Shown here: piece after piece, positions 1 to 5,897 of the stretch
Position numbering within the stretch: position 1 is the first letter of the stretch
Layout: each line of letters begins with the position of its first letter
Assembly: GCA_002483865.1 (NCBI GenBank)
Contig: DLIT01000034.1
Location: 1 to 5,897 of the forward strand
Direction of reading: 5' to 3'
DNA: 5,897 nucleotides
DNA from: Brevundimonas sp. UBA7635
GTDB lineage: Bacteria; Pseudomonadota; Alphaproteobacteria; Caulobacterales; Caulobacteraceae
The notes under the pieces: generated by a model
Told to the model about the DNA's origin: nothing
The model's database searches: none
What the model saw: only the letters and a program-made list of their open reading frames with translations
Program-made: the position numbers and the translations under genes

Positions 1-438
1 GACGGCGTCAGCCTCGGCCAGCAGGGGCGCGGCAGCCCGACCGACCCATCGGGCGAACAGGGCGGCGAACGGCTGGTGATCGCCATGCTTGAAGCGCAGG
101 ATCAGCGGGCGCGACGCCTCGTCATAGACACAGGCCGCCCGCGCCCGTTCAAAGGCAAAGGGCAACTGCTGGCAGACCAGGCATCGGCCCTGGGCAAAGG
201 CCGCCTGCTCGATGTCGAAGGGCGCGCTGCAGCCGTCGCAGACCGGGTCCTCCAGGAAGACGATCCGGCTCCAGAAGTCCGGCGACAGGCCCATGGAGGC
301 GGTGGCCTCGCGGCTGTCATGAGCCATGGGCGGCAGCAGCAGATCGACCAGCCCCGTCGCCAGATCACGCGCCCCTGATGAAATAAGCCGGCCCGTGCCT
401 TTCAATCCCGCGCGCCAGTCCCCATCCTGCACCGCCAT
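1..438 (-). CDS. comF: ComF-family phosphoribosyltransferase-like protein (partial; C-terminus beyond left edge)
   Basis: The visible 146 residues are the N-terminal part of a ComF protein. Residues 30-37 (LVDLLLPP) match the usual family opening. A zinc-ribbon pair follows: C67-x-x-C70 (PVCDGCSAPF) and C86-x-x-C89 (RCLVCQQLP). Residues 100-120 carry the family signature (AACVYDEASRPLILRFKHGD). The phosphoribosyltransferase domain proper lies outside the window. In naturally competent bacteria ComF takes part in uptake or processing of transforming DNA in the cytoplasm; its biochemical role is poorly defined and it is also widespread in species not known to be competent. The ATG at 438-436 is chosen because a strong AGGAGG (complement of 447-452) sits 8 bases upstream. 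Odd points: an N-terminal stretch of about 30 residues precedes the LLLPP motif, and the first cysteine cluster usual in the family appears to be missing (see findings). The start codon overlaps the divergent methyltransferase start by two bases. Family assignment is secure. Confidence 0.9.
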   Translation of the reverse strand, partial: MAVQDGDWRAGLKGTGRLISSGARDLATGLVDLLLPPMAHDSREATASMGLSPDFWSRIVFLEDPVCDGCSAPFDIEQAAFAQGRCLVCQQLPFAFERARAACVYDEASRPLILRFKHGDHQPFAALFARWVGRAAAPLLAEADAV

Positions 439-1330
439 GAGTTCCCCCTCCTCCGGTCCCCCGATCATCTTTGACGCCGCCCGTCGCGTGGCCCGCCTTC
501 GACGTGCCCAGGCCACCTTCCCCCAGGCGGACTTCCTGCATCGGCGCGCCGCTGACAATGCGGTGAACAGCCTCGAAGTGATCCTGCGCGAGTTTCACGC
601 GCCCGTCGACCTGTCACCCCATCCGGGCGTCCTTGCCCAGGTCCTGGCCGACAGCCCCGCCCGCGACCGGGTGGCCGAGATCAAGGCCCCCGGCACGCTG
701 GAGGACCGGGCCGCTCCCGGCAGCGGCTTCTTGCCGATCGAGGACGGACAGGCGGACCTGGTGGTCAATCTGCTGGGCCTGCACTGGGCCAATGACCTGC
801 CCGGAGCGCTCAGCCAGGTCCGCCGCGCGCTGAAGCCCGATGGCCTGTTTATCGCCAGCCTGTTCGGTGCAGCCACGCTGAAAGAACTTCGCGGCGTCCT
901 GACCGAGGCGGAACTGGAGGTGAATGGCGGGGCCCAGGCGCGGGTCTCGCCCTTTGCCGATGGCTATGACGGGGCCGGGCTGCTGCAACGGGCAGGCTTT
1001 GCTCTGCCGGTCACAGACGTCGACCGCTTCGTCGTCCGCTATCGTGACCCACTGTCCCTGATGAAGGACCTGAGAGCCATGGGCGAGACCAATGTCCTGG
1101 CCGGACCGATCAGGCCGCTGAGCCGCTCGGTCCTGGCCCGGGCCATGCAGCTTTATGCCCAGCGCCACGCCGAGCCGGATGGCCGTATTCCGGCAACCTT
1201 CGAGATGGTCCACCTGGCAGGCTGGGCCCCCCATGAGAGCCAGCAGAAACCGGCCAAGCGTGGCTCGGCCCAGGTCAGCCTGGCCGATGCCCTGCATGTA
1301 CGCCGTCCCGATGGCTCGGCTGGGGACTGA
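437..1330 (+). CDS. SAM-methyltransferase-fold protein, NDUFAF5/BioC-like
   Basis: This 297-residue protein resembles the alphaproteobacterial relatives of mitochondrial NDUFAF5, the complex I assembly factor that hydroxylates an arginine of NDUFS7, and more distantly BioC. Diagnostic stretches are the N-terminal IFDAARRVARLR (11-22), a motif I region at 57-66 (VDLSPHPGVL), LPIEDGQADLVVNLLGLHWA (99-118), ALKPDGLFIASLFGAATLKELR beginning at 131, the mid-protein SPFADGYDGAGLLQRAGF (171-188), and VDRFVVRYRDPLSLMKDLRAMG beginning at 195. The start at 437 places the conserved IFD at residue 11. An in-frame ATG at 326 would extend the protein deep into comF with unlike sequence, so it is not preferred. 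No Shine-Dalgarno is visible before 437, so a leaderless message or a start outside the usual pattern is possible. Motif I lacks the usual GxGxG, so catalytic methyl transfer is doubtful. Its stop codon abuts the convergent pilin stop. The specific substrate is unknown. Confidence 0.85.
   Translation: MSSPSSGPPIIFDAARRVARLRRAQATFPQADFLHRRAADNAVNSLEVILREFHAPVDLSPHPGVLAQVLADSPARDRVAEIKAPGTLEDRAAPGSGFLPIEDGQADLVVNLLGLHWANDLPGALSQVRRALKPDGLFIASLFGAATLKELRGVLTEAELEVNGGAQARVSPFADGYDGAGLLQRAGFALPVTDVDRFVVRYRDPLSLMKDLRAMGETNVLAGPIRPLSRSVLARAMQLYAQRHAEPDGRIPATFEMVHLAGWAPHESQQKPAKRGSAQVSLADALHVRRPDGSAGD
447..452 (-). promoter_or_regulatory. Strong ribosome binding site for comF, inside the methyltransferase gene
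   Basis: On the minus strand this reads AGGAGG within a longer purine run (GGAGGAGGGGGAAC), 8 bases before the ATG at 438. It fixes the comF start. It lies antisense within codons 4-6 of the divergent methyltransferase gene, so that gene's N-terminal Ser/Pro-rich codons are constrained by it. Confidence 0.75.
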
Positions 1331-1570
1331 TCAGCCGTCCTGGCCAGCGGGGGCCTCGCCGCCCTCGCTGCCTTCACCATCGCCGGACAGGACCGTGTCT
1401 ATGGCCGCGACCACTGCCTTGCTAACGCGGGCGAACATGCCGCTGTTGCTGTCGCCCAGAAGCACCAGGCCGCCGATCAGGGCGACAAAGATCAGGCTGG
1501 CAATCAGGCCATACTCGATCGAGGTGGCACCGGACTGGTTATGGCGAAAATTCTGCAAAAGTTGACGCAT
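1331..1570 (-). CDS. Flp-family type IVb pilin precursor with acidic glycine-rich C-terminal tail
   Basis: The 79-residue product has the layout of a class IVb (Flp) prepilin. A short basic leader (MRQLLQNFRHNQSG) ends at a G14^A15 prepilin-peptidase site. It is followed by ATSIEYGLIA with Glu at mature position 5 and Tyr at 6, then a hydrophobic helix to about residue 39, an amphipathic stretch (SGMFARVSKAVVAAIDTVL), and a tail of Gly, Glu, Asp and Ala (62-79). The mature form would be about 65 residues; the tail is longer than in typical Flp pilins. Such pilins are cut by a CpaA-type peptidase and assembled by the Tad machinery at the inner membrane. ATG at 1570 is chosen because of the leader length and a strong AGGAGG 10 bases upstream; an in-frame GTG at 1597 would put that site inside the gene. 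It is the last gene of the parvulin-argJ-mutT run, 27 bases after mutT. No Tad genes are in view, so it could be a minor pilin or pseudopilin. Confidence 0.88.
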   Translation of the reverse strand: MRQLLQNFRHNQSGATSIEYGLIASLIFVALIGGLVLLGDSNSGMFARVSKAVVAAIDTVLSGDGEGSEGGEAPAGQDG

Positions 1571-1580
1571 ACCCGTGGCC

Positions 1581-1586
1581 CCTCCT
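1581..1586 (-). promoter_or_regulatory. Ribosome binding site deciding the pilin start
   Basis: The minus strand reads AGGAGG (followed by GG), 10 bases before the ATG at 1570. It supports that ATG over the GTG at 1597 directly after the mutT stop. It is stronger than any site seen for argJ or mutT, consistent with a structural protein needing high translation relative to the enzymes upstream. Confidence 0.7.
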
Positions 1587-1597
1587 GCAGGCGGCAC

Positions 1598-2017
1598 TCA
1601 CAAGAGATCGCGTAACCAGGCGACCAGAGGTTCATCGGCCGGGGGCATGGCATACTCGCCCAACCGGTTCGGTCTGACCCAGGCCAGGCCTGAGTGCTCG
1701 CGCGCGGTCACAACGCCCGACCAGCGACGGCACAGGTAAAGTGGCATCAGAAGGTGAAAGTTTTCGTAAGCGTGACTGGTAAACACGAAGGGGGCCAGAC
1801 AGGCCTCCTTCACGTCGATGCCCAGTTCTTCCTTCAGCTCGCGGATCAGGGCCTGTTCGGGCCGCTCGCCCGGCTCGACCTTGCCACCGGGGAACTCCCA
1901 CAGGCCCGCCAGCTGCTTGCCCTCGGGCCGCTGGGCAATAAGGACGCGACCGTCCGGGTCGATCAGGGCAACCGCGACGACCAGGACCGTGGGGACCGAA
2001 CCCGTCGCCTCCGTCAC
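1598..2017 (-). CDS. mutT: MutT-type Nudix hydrolase (8-oxo-dGTP diphosphatase family)
   Basis: The 139-residue protein has a complete Nudix box at residues 45-67: G45, five residues, E51, seven residues, then R59-E60-L61-K62-E63-E64-L65-G66-I67, an exact match to GX5EX7REUXEEXGU. Residues 37-46 (AGLWEFPGGK) precede it as in MutT proteins that hydrolyse 8-oxo-dGTP to the monophosphate and so keep oxidised guanine out of DNA. The C-terminal MPPADEPLVAWL (124-135) aligns by eye with the E. coli MutT PPANEP segment, with Asp128 where E. coli has the guanine-reading Asn119. Length is normal for the family. The start is GTG at 2017, which overlaps the argJ TGA as GTGA (4 bases), implying translational coupling; only a weak GGGGA lies upstream. 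Substrate is inferred from the family; another Nudix specificity is possible. Confidence 0.93.
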   Translation of the reverse strand: MTEATGSVPTVLVVAVALIDPDGRVLIAQRPEGKQLAGLWEFPGGKVEPGERPEQALIRELKEELGIDVKEACLAPFVFTSHAYENFHLLMPLYLCRRWSGVVTAREHSGLAWVRPNRLGEYAMPPADEPLVAWLRDLL

Positions 2018-3393
2018 GAGCGATAGTCCCCGTTGATCTCGATGTAGCGCTTGGTCAGGTCACAGGTCCACACCGTGGCCGAAGCACGGCCCGAGGCGAC
2101 GTTGACGGTGATGTCGATGTTGGGATTCTTCATGTAGGCGCTCATCACCGTCTCGTCGTAATCCGGCGAAGGGGCTCCCTCCACGGCCGCCACATGAGGA
2201 CCAAAGTGGATGGCCAGGCGGTCGCGGTCGACGGCTTCTTCGGTCTTGCCCACCGCCATGACGATACGGCCCCAGTTGGCGTCCTCGCCAGCGATGGCGG
2301 TCTTGACCAGGGGGCTGTCGGCAATCGACTTGGCCAGCTTTCGGGCCGAGGCCGGGGATGCGGCGCCATCGACGGTGACCTTGACGAACTTGGTCGCGCC
2401 CTCGCCGTCCTTGACCAGCTGGTGGGCCAGGTCGAGCATGACCTTTTCCAGAGCCAGCGAAAATTCCTTCAGACGGCGGTCGCCGACGCGGCCGATGCGC
2501 GGGGCACCGGACGCCCCCGTGGCAAAGATCAGGGCCGTGTCATTGGTCGAGGTATCGCCATCCACGGAGACCGAGTTGAAGGTCGTCCGCACATGCAGGT
2601 TCAGCATGGCCTTCAGCACCGAAGGGGCGATGTTGGCGTCGGTGACGATGAAGGCCAGCATGGTGGCCATGTCCGGCGCAATCATGCCCGACCCCTTGGC
2701 AATGCCCGCGATCCGGACTTTGACGCCCTCAATCTCGCACTCGGCATAGGAGCCCTTGGGGAAGGTGTCGGTGGTCATGATGCCCAGGCCAGCCCTGGCC
2801 CAGTTGTCCGCCTGCATCCCTGCCTTGATGCCCGGCAGGCGGGCGGTGATCCTGGCATCGTCCAGCACCACCCCGATTACGCCGGTCGAGGCCAGCATGA
2901 CATCGCGCTGGCGACAGTCGAAGCGCTTGGCCGCCGCCGCCGCCGTAGCCTTGGCCGCATCCGCGCCCGCCTTGCCGGTAAAGGCATTGGCGCAACCGGC
3001 GTTGACGACCATCAGGCGCACGCCCTCGCCGCCCTTGTCGGTATCGAGCTGCTTCTTGCACCAGTCGACCGGAGCCGAGCCCACCTTGTGGCGGGTAAAG
3101 ACCCCCGCGCAACTGGCTCCCTCCGGGAAATGGAAGACGACCAGGTCATCGCGCTCGTGCTTGTAGAAACCGGCGCGGGCGGTCGCGATCTCGACCCCGC
3201 CGATGGGCGGAATGGTCGGGAACGGCACGGCCAGAGGCGAGATCATCAGGCCCGGCTTGCCTGGGGCAGCCTTGGCCGCAGTCGGCTGGGTAGCCCGCTT
3301 GATGACCGAGGCCAGAGGATCCAGGGCCTTCTCGATCGCTGATTCAATCTTTTGCGTGGTCGTGCCGGACCGGGAAACGGGGGGACGGTTCAT
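2014..3393 (-). CDS. argJ: Bifunctional glutamate N-acetyltransferase / ornithine acetyltransferase ArgJ
   Basis: ArgJ moves the acetyl group from N-acetylornithine to glutamate, recycling it in arginine biosynthesis; some members also use acetyl-CoA to make N-acetylglutamate. The 459-residue precursor shows the autocleavage motif KGSGMIAPDMATML at 233-246; cleavage before Thr244 would create the nucleophile and split the chain into alpha and beta subunits. The oxyanion-hole segment ASTGVIG is at 168-174. Other family stretches are AGVFTRHKVGSAPVDWC (96-112), VVNAGCANAFTG (129-140), GDTSTNDT (279-286) and the C-terminal YIEINGDYRS. The body from about residue 50 matches the usual roughly 405-415 residue enzyme, so residues 1-49 are an N-terminal extension. 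The ATG at 3393 is chosen because it overlaps the upstream stop as TGATG with a GGAG 10 bases before it; Met50 (3246) is the alternative and has no clear ribosome site. Confidence 0.96.
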   Translation of the reverse strand: MNRPPVSRSGTTTQKIESAIEKALDPLASVIKRATQPTAAKAAPGKPGLMISPLAVPFPTIPPIGGVEIATARAGFYKHERDDLVVFHFPEGASCAGVFTRHKVGSAPVDWCKKQLDTDKGGEGVRLMVVNAGCANAFTGKAGADAAKATAAAAAKRFDCRQRDVMLASTGVIGVVLDDARITARLPGIKAGMQADNWARAGLGIMTTDTFPKGSYAECEIEGVKVRIAGIAKGSGMIAPDMATMLAFIVTDANIAPSVLKAMLNLHVRTTFNSVSVDGDTSTNDTALIFATGASGAPRIGRVGDRRLKEFSLALEKVMLDLAHQLVKDGEGATKFVKVTVDGAASPASARKLAKSIADSPLVKTAIAGEDANWGRIVMAVGKTEEAVDRDRLAIHFGPHVAAVEGAPSPDYDETVMSAYMKNPNIDITVNVASGRASATVWTCDLTKRYIEINGDYRS

Positions 3394-4361
3394 CAGGCTT
3401 TCGCTCCGTCAGCAGGGGCAGAAACAGAAGGCGGCGTGGCCGGTGCGGGCGGCACGGCATCGCCGGATTGTTGAGCAGGATTGAGGAAGACATCGACCTT
3501 GGCCTTGCCACGCAGCTGCTCCAGCAGCTGGCGCACGCCCTCATAGGTCAGGTAGCGCACGATCAGCGGCCGGGCCTGCTCCAGCGTCGGCGGGGTCTCC
3601 AGGCGGCGGTCCTCTATCCGCAGAACAGCCCAGCCATTGGCCGCCTCGACCGGCCCAATTACCTTGCCACTGGGCTGGCCACGCAGGGCAGCAGCATAGT
3701 CATCCGGCAGAACGTCCAGGGTCGAATAGCCCAGGTCGCCGCCGGAATAGCGGGTAGCGGGGTCCATCGACCTTTGAGCCGCAACCGCCTCAAACGCCGC
3801 CCCCTGGGCCAGGATAGCCATGACCGCCTCCGCCTGCTGGCGGGTCTGCGACAGGATCAGGCGCACCCGCAGTTCCTCGGAAGTCTGGGCCCGGCGCTGC
3901 TGTTCTTCATAAAGACGCTGGATGGCCTGATCCGAGACTGCCCCCGCGACCACAGCCTCGACCAGCATGTCGCTGAGGATCCGCTCGCGCACCGCCTCCA
4001 AACGCCGCTGCGCCGCCTCGCTCTTGTCCAGCCCGCGACGCTGGGCCTCGATGGCGAGCAGCTTCTGGTCGATCACCTCATCCAGCACGCGGCGAAAAAG
4101 TTCAGAGCGAACATCCAGCGGCTCGGTCTCGGTCACCAGACCCTGGGCCACGGCCTCACGCTTGACGTCAGAAGCCCAGACCGATTGGTCCATGACGCGG
4201 GCCACAACCAGATCATCCTTTTGTGGCGGTGTCTCGTCCCCCGCCTGCCCGCAGGCCGCGACCAGCGCCAGGCTCGCAGCCAGAACGAGGCTCGTCAGGG
4301 AAATTACACGGCCACCCTTCCTGGTATCGGGACGGGACCGGGCCGGGCACGACAATCTCAT
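3393..4361 (-). CDS. Parvulin-type peptidyl-prolyl isomerase lipoprotein (PpiC/SurA/PrsA-like)
   Basis: The 322-residue protein starts with an Arg/Lys-containing n-region, a hydrophobic core (ISLTSLVLAASLALVAAC, 20-37) and a lipobox ending in VAAC, with Cys37 the predicted lipidated residue. Gly at +2 gives no inner-membrane retention signal. A helical SurA-like N-terminal region (about 50-160, with KREAVAQGLV, FRRVLDEVIDQKLLAIEAQRRG and ILSDMLVEAVV) precedes a parvulin domain at about 161-252, including VRLILSQT, SMDPATRYSGGDLGY (198-212) and the closing IGPVEAANGWAVLRIEDRR (235-253). A C-terminal helix and a Pro/Ala-rich tail (302-322) follow. It probably assists folding of exported proteins in the periplasm. 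The ATG at 4361 has GGAG 6 bases upstream and gives a proper signal peptide; an in-frame ATG at 4412 would spoil it. The stop overlaps the argJ start by one base. It is transcribed divergently from secA, which suits a link between export and folding. Whether it is an active isomerase or mainly a chaperone cannot be told. Confidence 0.9.
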   Translation of the reverse strand: MRLSCPARSRPDTRKGGRVISLTSLVLAASLALVAACGQAGDETPPQKDDLVVARVMDQSVWASDVKREAVAQGLVTETEPLDVRSELFRRVLDEVIDQKLLAIEAQRRGLDKSEAAQRRLEAVRERILSDMLVEAVVAGAVSDQAIQRLYEEQQRRAQTSEELRVRLILSQTRQQAEAVMAILAQGAAFEAVAAQRSMDPATRYSGGDLGYSTLDVLPDDYAAALRGQPSGKVIGPVEAANGWAVLRIEDRRLETPPTLEQARPLIVRYLTYEGVRQLLEQLRGKAKVDVFLNPAQQSGDAVPPAPATPPSVSAPADGAKA

Positions 4362-4433
4362 CGGACGCTCCGGATGAAGGGAAAGTCGGTCGCGAGAGGC
4401 CAGGATTTGCATATCCTTAGTATGGCCCTCGCG

Positions 4434-4462
4434 TTGACAGGGATAAGGGCGGTGCTTAAGTC
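4434..4462 (+). promoter_or_regulatory. secA: Candidate housekeeping promoter for secA
   Basis: TTGACAG at 4434-4440 is a full -35 hexamer match. After 13 bases comes GCTTAAGTC (4454-4462), which resembles the Caulobacter housekeeping -10 form GCTANAWC in its GCT and a central A. Spacing falls within the 10-14 bases described for that promoter class. Transcription would start near 4468-4470 and leave a 5' leader of roughly 160 bases. The -10 match is only partial, and a start closer to the gene cannot be excluded. Confidence 0.45.
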
Positions 4463-4501
4463 CGGCCTGCGCCCAAGTCGAGGGGTTTTCGATCACCTGC
4501 G

Positions 4502-4558
4502 CGGCCCCTGCGCTTTCGCCCTGTTCGGGCAGTCTGTCGGGGCCGGGATGATCCGGCC
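4502..4558 (+). promoter_or_regulatory. secA leader with two mutually exclusive GC-rich helices
   Basis: CGGCCCC (4502-4508) can pair perfectly with GGGGCCG (4539-4545), enclosing a smaller hairpin GCCC (4518-4521) / GGGC (4527-4530) with a TGTTC loop. GGCCGG (4541-4546) can instead pair with CCGGCC (4553-4558) across a GATGAT loop. Bases 4541-4545 are used by both helices, so they cannot form together. The ATG of a 16-codon ORF lies in the loop of the second helix, and its GGGG ribosome-site-like run (4539-4542) lies in the first. A T6 run follows at 4579-4584, too far from the helix for a classical terminator. In G+C-rich DNA such pairings also arise by chance. Confidence 0.35.
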
Positions 4559-4598
4559 ATTTCTCGATCAGGACGTCCTTTTTTATTTGAGCCTTTAG
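4548..4598 (+). CDS. Possible 16-codon leader ORF upstream of secA
   Basis: The frame reads [16 protein letters not shown] then TAG, ending 28 bases before the secA ATG and in a different frame from secA. A GGGG run (4539-4542) sits 5 bases before the ATG, a mediocre ribosome site. The peptide has a hydrophobic end (VLFYLSL) and no recognised arrest motif. It would be translated only if the transcript starts upstream of about 4530, as the promoter candidate implies. A chance ORF is the simpler reading; it is listed because it sits exactly where an export-sensing leader peptide would. Confidence 0.2.
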   Translation: MIRPFLDQDVLFYLSL

Positions 4599-4626
4599 CC
4601 GCTCGACCGCCTTTACCGGATCGCCC

Positions 4627-5897
<1,271 letters not shown>

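Larger units (their letters stand above)
4362..4626. promoter_or_regulatory. Divergent control region between the parvulin-argJ-mutT-pilin run and secA
   Basis: These 265 bases are the only substantial non-coding stretch and must hold promoters for both directions unless transcription enters from elsewhere. Towards secA there is one good promoter candidate (4434-4462) followed by a leader of about 160 bases with inverted repeats. Towards the minus-strand genes I see the ribosome site GGAG (complement of 4368-4371) and only a weak -10-like CATACT (complement of 4419-4424) with no matching -35. A short inverted repeat, AGGAT (4402-4406) and ATCCT (4413-4417) around a 6-base spacer, lies between the two directions and could be an operator, though 5-base arms are easily chance. 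Confidence 0.6.

Noticed and set aside
326..436. Earlier start for the methyltransferase-like protein at ATG 326
   Set aside because: The added 37 residues are Ser/Arg/Pro-rich, unlike the family, and would overlap comF by more than 110 bases.
614..1297. Minus-strand open frame antisense to the methyltransferase-like gene
   Set aside because: No recognisable motif and no ribosome site, and the plus strand encodes a clear protein family.
1571..1597. GTG start for the pilin directly after the mutT stop
   Set aside because: It would place the strong AGGAGG inside the coding sequence and give an atypical prepilin leader; ATG 1570 explains both.
2194..3342. Long plus-strand open frame antisense to argJ
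   Set aside because: It mirrors the argJ codons, has a low-complexity Gly/Arg/Asp/His composition and no family resemblance. It is a normal by-product of strong G+C third-position bias.
4419..4447. Minus-strand promoter for the parvulin-argJ run
   Set aside because: The -10-like CATACT matches 4 of 6, but the -35 position at 17-base spacing (CTTATC) matches only 2 of 6, which is not enough to call.
4541..4584. Rho-independent terminator or attenuator before secA
   Set aside because: The GGCCGG/CCGGCC hairpin and the T6 run at 4579-4584 are about 20 bases apart. The palindrome AGGACGTCCT beside the T run has no loop, so neither makes a canonical terminator.

Overview
The window is G+C-rich, gene-dense bacterial chromosome that looks alphaproteobacterial, most likely Caulobacterales (Caulobacter, Brevundimonas or a relative). 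The SecA N-terminus, an Flp-type class IVb pilin with a G^ATSIEYGLIA processing site, and the neighbourhood secA / parvulin lipoprotein / argJ / mutT / NDUFAF5-like methyltransferase / comF all fit, as far as I remember this gene order in alphaproteobacteria. The assignment rests on protein character alone and not on a search.

Layout. Bases 1-438 (minus) hold the N-terminal part of a ComF-family phosphoribosyltransferase that runs off the left edge. Bases 437-1330 (plus) encode a SAM-methyltransferase-fold protein; its start codon overlaps the comF start codon by two bases in divergent orientation. Bases 4361 down to 1331 (minus) form a tight four-gene run: parvulin-type lipoprotein, argJ, mutT and an Flp pilin. 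The first three are joined by 1-base and 4-base overlaps, and the pilin follows mutT after 27 bases. The pilin and methyltransferase stop codons abut exactly. Bases 4362-4626 are the only real intergenic space, a shared divergent control region. secA starts at 4627 (plus) and runs off the right edge after 423 residues.

How the genes fit together. SecA drives preprotein export. The divergent lipoprotein is probably a periplasmic folding factor for exported proteins, so the 265-base divergent region may balance export and folding. ArgJ (arginine biosynthesis) and MutT (nucleotide pool sanitation) are cytoplasmic housekeeping enzymes that share the transcript. The pilin at the end of the run is the odd member, because no tad/cpa assembly genes are visible.

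No mobile element, CRISPR array, tRNA, rRNA or long repeat was seen. Most of the window is ordinary housekeeping DNA. The items most worth a second look are the secA leader (two mutually exclusive GC helices around the start of a possible 16-codon ORF), the orphan pilin with an acidic glycine-rich tail, the divergent start-codon overlap, a ComF that seems to lack its first zinc-site cysteines, and a methyltransferase with an eroded SAM motif I. None of these amounts to a demonstrated new system.
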